Of a stretch of DNA of 64,000 bases, positions 60,099-64,000 are shown in pieces; the stretch's first letter is position 1; the number at the start of each line of letters is the position of its first letter. The stretch is from Terriglobus roseus DSM 18391 (lineage in GTDB: Bacteria; Acidobacteriota; Terriglobia; Terriglobales; Acidobacteriaceae). The stretch covers positions 2,108,001 through 2,172,000 of the forward strand of contig NC_018014.1 of assembly GCF_000265425.1 (NCBI RefSeq), written 5' to 3'. Below the pieces are notes generated by a model. The model worked only from the letters and a program-made list of their open reading frames with translations. It made no database searches and was not told where the DNA came from. The position numbers were made by a program, and so were the translations under genes.

Positions 60099-61162
60099 TG
60101 GCGACCGCATCGACTACATTGGCCGCAACCGTCCCACCCATGCCAGCCGTCCCGGCCCTGACCATCGCACCCTTGCGAAAAGCCGCGATCCTCATCATGA
60201 CGCTCGGAGAGCAGGCTTCGAAGGTTCTGCTGCGGGGCCTGGGAGAGGGGGAGGTCCAGCGCCTGACGGAAGAGTTGTCGCGTGTCGGGGACATCTCTCC
60301 CGAGGAACAGACGCAGGTACTTCTTGAGTTCTACAGCCTCCAGGAGACCCAGCAGTACATCCTGCGCGGAGGGCCTGATTACGCACAGCGTCTGCTGCTG
60401 GAGACGTTTGGGCGGCAGCGTGCCGACGAACTGTTACGCGATATCAGCAGGATCGGCGATCGGCAGGTGGGCGATCTGGCAGCGCTGCAGAAGATGGATC
60501 CGGCACAGGTTAGCAAGTTCCTAGAAGGTGAACATCCGCAGACAGTCGCACTCGTCCTGGCGCACCTGAATCCGAAGCGCGGGTCAGCCGTCCTGATGGC
60601 GTTGCCGGAAGACCTGCGTGTGGAAGCGGTTCGAAGGCTCGCGGAGATGAGGCAGTTCTCACCTGAGATGGCCCAACGCGTGGCTATGATCCTGTACAAA
60701 CGCATCCATGCGCTGGGTTCGAATGGTCGGCAGTCGTATGCAGGATTTAAAGCTGTTGCCGAGCTGCTGAACCGTATGGAGGGCAATGCGAGTCGCAGCA
60801 TTCTGGAGAGCATAGAGCAGCAGGAGCCGACACTGGCCATTGGAATCCGGAACCTGATGTTTACCTTTGAGGACCTGTTGAACGTGCCGGCTTCCAGCAT
60901 TCGAGAACTCGTGAGTGCCGCCGAAAAAAGAGTACTCGCGTTGGCACTGAAATCTGCCGATGACACTCTCAGGATGCACCTGTTCGCCGCAATGAGTTCG
61001 CGCGCGGTGGAGATGCTGCAGGAAGACATGGAGACCTTGGGTCCCGTGCGCGGACGGGATGTAGCCCAGGCACAGCAGGATCTTCTGTCGCTGGCCCGCA
61101 GGTTGGAGACGGAGGGCAAGATGATCTTGAAGATGGAGGCTGATGGTGACTTCGCAAGCTAA
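60098..61162 (+). CDS. fliG: Flagellar motor switch protein FliG
   Basis: A 354-residue switch protein. N-terminal LRKAAILIMTLGEQASKVLL, the EHPQTVALVLAHLNPKRGSAVLMALPEDLR middle domain with its EHPQ motif, and the C-terminal TFEDLLNVPASSIRELV followed by ALKSADDTLRMHLFAAMSSRAVEMLQEDMETLGPVRGRDV (charged torque helix region) are all present. The N-terminus is longer than usual by about 20 residues. fliH begins 20 nt before its end. Confidence 0.94.
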   Translation: MATASTTLAATVPPMPAVPALTIAPLRKAAILIMTLGEQASKVLLRGLGEGEVQRLTEELSRVGDISPEEQTQVLLEFYSLQETQQYILRGGPDYAQRLLLETFGRQRADELLRDISRIGDRQVGDLAALQKMDPAQVSKFLEGEHPQTVALVLAHLNPKRGSAVLMALPEDLRVEAVRRLAEMRQFSPEMAQRVAMILYKRIHALGSNGRQSYAGFKAVAELLNRMEGNASRSILESIEQQEPTLAIGIRNLMFTFEDLLNVPASSIRELVSAAEKRVLALALKSADDTLRMHLFAAMSSRAVEMLQEDMETLGPVRGRDVAQAQQDLLSLARRLETEGKMILKMEADGDFAS

Positions 61163-61790
61163 CGAGAGGTCCGCCAGGAAGATCGTGAACGCCGAGCCAC
61201 TGTTCTTTCGTAGTATCGAGGAGTCCTTCGACATAGGCGTACTGCTTCCGGACCAGGCCGAAGCGAACCCTGAGCCCTTTCTCGACTTTGAGGCTAGCTT
61301 GCGCGCGGCACATGAGCAGGGCCGCCGCGAAGCGTTGGCCGCAGCAGAGCAGGATCTGGAGCAACGGCTTCTGCAGGAGCGCGAAAGCGTCAACCGTTTT
61401 GTGCAGCAGTTCGAGCAGGAAAAACAGCGTTACTTCTCAGAGGTCGAGAGCGAAGTCGTGAAGCTTTCTCTTGCCATTGCAGAGCGCGTCCTGAACCGTG
61501 AGGCGGAGATGGATCCAATGCTGCTGGAGGGTGCTGCGCGCGTTGCACTCGATCAGGTTGCAGATTCCAGCGAGACGGTCCTTCGCGTCCCGCCTGCCGA
61601 AGCCGATCGATGGCATCAGGCTTTCGCTTCGAAGCACATGCTCATTGAAGCCGATGCCGAACTGCCGCGGGGCGAGGCCGTTTTGAAGACGCGTAGCGGC
61701 ACCATACAGCTGGGGATGCGGGCCCAGTTGCAGGAGATCGAACGCGGTTTCTTCGAACTGCTGGATCGCCGGCCTTCGATGGCGGCGTAG
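61143..61790 (+). CDS. fliH: Flagellar assembly protein FliH
   Basis: A 215-residue type III export ATPase regulator. Low-complexity Gln/Glu helices (EQGRREALAAAEQDLEQRLLQERESVNRFVQQFEQEKQRYFSEVESEVVKLSLAIAERVLNREAEMDPML) and the C-terminal ADAELPRGEAVLKTRSGTIQLGMRAQLQEIERGFFELL fit FliH. ATG 61143 overlaps fliG by 20 nt and the fliI ATG follows its stop directly. Confidence 0.88.
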   Translation: MVTSQANERSARKIVNAEPLFFRSIEESFDIGVLLPDQAEANPEPFLDFEASLRAAHEQGRREALAAAEQDLEQRLLQERESVNRFVQQFEQEKQRYFSEVESEVVKLSLAIAERVLNREAEMDPMLLEGAARVALDQVADSSETVLRVPPAEADRWHQAFASKHMLIEADAELPRGEAVLKTRSGTIQLGMRAQLQEIERGFFELLDRRPSMAA

Positions 61791-63098
61791 ATGGCGCTTG
61801 AGAGCTACTTTAGTCATCTGAAGACCTCGCCATTCGCGCGCTTGTATGGCGAGGTCGTGGAGGCGAACGGCAGCTATGTGCAGTCGCTAGGGCCGCCGTG
61901 TTCTATAGGCGACTGCTGCGAGATTCATGGCAAGGACGGCACGCGCCACATGGCGGAGGTTATCGGGTTCCGAGCACACAATGTCCTGGCCATGCCGCTC
62001 TCCTCTGGTGCCGGTATTCGTTTCGGTGACCGGGTCTTTGGCTCCGGGACACCCGCCTCGCTAAGCGTCGGGATGGCGATGCTTGGTCGCGTGCTGGATG
62101 CCAACGGCCATCCCATCGACGGATACGGGGCGGTGCTGGGAGAGACATTGCTTCCGCTTGACCGGAACGCTCCCATGCCGCTGGAACGCACACGCATGCT
62201 GCAGCCCATCAGCGTTGGTGTCCGCGCCATCGACGCCATGATGACGGTCGCGCGCGGGCAGCGCATTGGTATCTTCGGTGGATCCGGCGTGGGTAAGAGC
62301 ACCCTCATCGGCATGATGACAAGGAACACCGCAGCTGACCTGACGGTCGTTGGCCTAGTCGGCGAACGCGGCCGAGAGGTGGGCGAGTTCCTGGAGGATT
62401 CACTCGGAGAAGAGGGCCGTTCTCGGTCTGTCGTCCATGTGTCTACCTCCGATGAATCGCCGCTGATGCGCATGCGTTGCGCACTCGCTGCAACCACTAC
62501 GGCTGAGTACTTTGCGGCTCGCGGGAAGCACGTCCTTCTTATCCTGGATTCCTTAACGCGCTATGCCATGGCAGCGCGCGAAATTGGTCTTGCTGCGGGA
62601 GAGCCGCCCTCCACCAAGGGATACCCTCCCTCGGTTTTTGCAAAGATGGCTCGATTGCTGGAGCGCGCAGGAAACTTCTCGAATGGCAGCATCACAGCTT
62701 TCTACACCGTCTTAATGGAAGGTGATGACGAGCAGGATCCAATCGTTGATGGCGCACGATCAATTCTTGACGGACACATCATCCTGTCACGCGAGATTGC
62801 CGGTGAGGGAAGATACCCGCCGATCGATATCCTTCGGTCGCTGAGCCGCTTGATGCCGGCGGTAGCCAGTGAGAGCCATCAGCTGCAGGCAAGGGCAGTC
62901 CGTCGCATGCTGAGCGCCTATGCGCGTGGCGAAGATCTGCTGCGAGTCGGCGCATACAAAGCCGGGTCCGATCTCGAACTGGATCAGGCAATCGCTCTGC
63001 GTCCGCTCATCCTAAAGCTGCTCACCCAAGCCACGCACGAGAGGCATGACCTCAATAGCTCGGTCCAGGCGTTAAACGATCTGACGGTGCTGCGATGA
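61791..63098 (+). CDS. fliI: Flagellum-specific ATP synthase FliI
   Basis: A 435-residue export ATPase. Walker A GGSGVGKST (163-171), LVGERGREVGEFLED, LLILDSLTRYAMAAREI (Walker B Asp) and AGEPPSTKGYPPSVFAKMARLLERAG, with the C-terminal SESHQLQARAVRRMLSAYARGEDLLRVGAY, all match the F1-beta-like FliI family. ATG 61791 follows the fliH stop with no gap, and the stop overlaps fliJ (ATGA). Confidence 0.95.
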   Translation: MALESYFSHLKTSPFARLYGEVVEANGSYVQSLGPPCSIGDCCEIHGKDGTRHMAEVIGFRAHNVLAMPLSSGAGIRFGDRVFGSGTPASLSVGMAMLGRVLDANGHPIDGYGAVLGETLLPLDRNAPMPLERTRMLQPISVGVRAIDAMMTVARGQRIGIFGGSGVGKSTLIGMMTRNTAADLTVVGLVGERGREVGEFLEDSLGEEGRSRSVVHVSTSDESPLMRMRCALAATTTAEYFAARGKHVLLILDSLTRYAMAAREIGLAAGEPPSTKGYPPSVFAKMARLLERAGNFSNGSITAFYTVLMEGDDEQDPIVDGARSILDGHIILSREIAGEGRYPPIDILRSLSRLMPAVASESHQLQARAVRRMLSAYARGEDLLRVGAYKAGSDLELDQAIALRPLILKLLTQATHERHDLNSSVQALNDLTVLR

Positions 63099-63562
63099 CC
63101 GAGCGTCAGAGACGGGTTGAACGTTTGTTGAAGCTTCGTACCAGTCAGCACGAGTCCACGACGGTTCGATTGCGTGCAGCCCGAGCCGTGTTGCATGAGA
63201 CCGAATTGGCCCTGCAGCAATGTTCACAGTGGTCACAGCAGGCACGCGAGAGCCTTGAACAATGCTCCGCTCAGGGAAATCAGCAGGAATGGCTTATCAT
63301 CTGCGCGGACATCGAGGCCTCAAAGATCGTTGCCCGCGCGAGGGATACGAGACGTTCCGCTGCAGCAGCAGAGGTGGAGTTGGCTGCTGCACAGGAGGCG
63401 GACGCGAAAGTCGCGCGCAAGCAGATGGAGAGAAGCCTGGAGCTTATCGCTAAGAGTGCACGGTCGCACGACGTACGGGCAGAACAGAATGAGCTGGATG
63501 AGACGGCTCGTCTTGTTAGCGAAAGCTCATCAACAAAGCATCAGAACGGAAGATTCCCCTAA
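63095..63562 (+). CDS. fliJ: Flagellar export chaperone FliJ-like protein
   Basis: A 155-residue, almost entirely helical, coiled-coil protein (RVERLLKLRTSQHESTTVRLRAARAVLHETELALQ, MERSLELIAKSARSHDVRAEQNELDETARLV). Sequence identity to FliJ is low in general, so the call rests on length, coiled-coil nature, the N-terminal RxxRLLxLR pattern and position directly after fliI. Confidence 0.78.
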   Translation: MTERQRRVERLLKLRTSQHESTTVRLRAARAVLHETELALQQCSQWSQQARESLEQCSAQGNQQEWLIICADIEASKIVARARDTRRSAAAAEVELAAAQEADAKVARKQMERSLELIAKSARSHDVRAEQNELDETARLVSESSSTKHQNGRFP

Positions 63563-63595
63563 CAAAACACCGGCGGTCACGGTGAATCAATTGCA

Positions 63596-64000
63596 TTGAC
63601 TCATCGCGTGAATGCACCCGCTACCACGATCGCTTCGGTACAAGCCCCGGCAAGACTACCGGAGCGATCGAATACCACACCTGAGGCCAAGAAGAGCGCA
63701 ACACAGCCCCTTCATTTCTCCGATGCACTTCAGCATGCGCGCAAGGTGAGTGGCGAGCAAGTCACTGTTGCCGGCGCAAAGCAGTCCCACGGGACGCCGC
63801 AAGGTCTTAGGTCGCTCCCAGCGACTGATGGTTCCACACTTGATCTTGCACCGCTTGAAATGACAGACGGTAGGCAATCCACCTGTGAAGTGGAAGCCCT
63901 CGTCGGGACTTTAAACACGGCGCCTTCCGATTCACTCGCTGTGACGGGCGACCCTGAAAGTCCCGTGGTGACAGCAATCGACGACATCATTGCGGCGACG
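63596..64000 (+). CDS. Flagellar hook-length control protein FliK-like, N-terminal part (partial)
   Basis: An open frame running off the end of the window, starting at TTG 63596 (GGTGA about 10 nt upstream) or GTG 63608. The visible part is Pro/Ala/Thr/Ser-rich, low complexity and without fold-like segments (PATTIASVQAPARLPERSNTTPEA), as usual for the N-terminus of FliK. No motif can prove the call; it rests on composition and position after fliJ. Confidence 0.55.
   Translation, partial: MTHRVNAPATTIASVQAPARLPERSNTTPEAKKSATQPLHFSDALQHARKVSGEQVTVAGAKQSHGTPQGLRSLPATDGSTLDLAPLEMTDGRQSTCEVEALVGTLNTAPSDSLAVTGDPESPVVTAIDDIIAAT

Overview
The window is about 60% GC and looks like chromosomal DNA of an Acidobacteriota member, most likely family Acidobacteriaceae (Terriglobus/Granulicella-like). 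The evidence is a large TonB-dependent receptor with an N-terminal carboxypeptidase-regulatory-like domain, a dense glycoside hydrolase locus, NHL/Ig-like secreted proteins, frequent TTG/GTG starts, and short palindromic intergenic repeat families. This is inferred from gene content only; no rRNA gene is present.

Layout. 1-19.0 kb is an arabinose-polymer utilisation locus: a carboxylesterase (cut by the window edge), two GH51 and two GH43 enzymes, a GH127 beta-L-arabinofuranosidase, three CE1-type esterases, one unknown secreted protein, and a TonB-dependent receptor broken by a one-base frameshift. Near-identical LacI-type palindromes (core AAACGTTT) sit at its divergent promoters. 19.1-19.4 kb holds a tRNA-Gly/tRNA-Cys pair with a strong promoter. 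19.5-25.4 kb holds purC, cvpA, a Fis-type HTH protein and a secretin on the minus strand, then a FucP-type sugar symporter and a 69-bp tandem repeat array. 25.4-40.5 kb is mostly housekeeping: smc, a YmdB phosphoesterase, a YkgJ protein, purB, a ClC channel, a glutaredoxin, an SDR and glutamine synthetase, with two hairpin repeat families between genes. 40.8-45.5 kb is a plus-strand run: threonine aldolase, N-carbamoylputrescine amidase, a DUF3455 protein, agmatine deiminase (a complete agmatine-to-putrescine route), cytochrome P460 and tadA. 45.5-55 kb has an NHL/Ig protein with a beta-barrel partner, an EAL phosphodiesterase, uvrB, an MFS exporter, a HAD phosphatase and lexA. uvrB and lexA share a possible SOS box.

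54.8-64 kb is the most unusual part. Three overlapping genes encode a PhoB-type response regulator, a 76-residue protein that is only a histidine-kinase dimerisation/phosphotransfer helix pair, and a sigma-54 activator that lacks its C-terminal DNA-binding domain. They lie directly upstream of flgB-flgC-fliE-fliF-fliG-fliH-fliI-fliJ and a partial fliK-like frame. A GG-N10-GC element 45 nt before flgB fits a sigma-54 promoter. The arrangement suggests a compact phosphorelay feeding flagellar transcription; this is inference from sequence and order.
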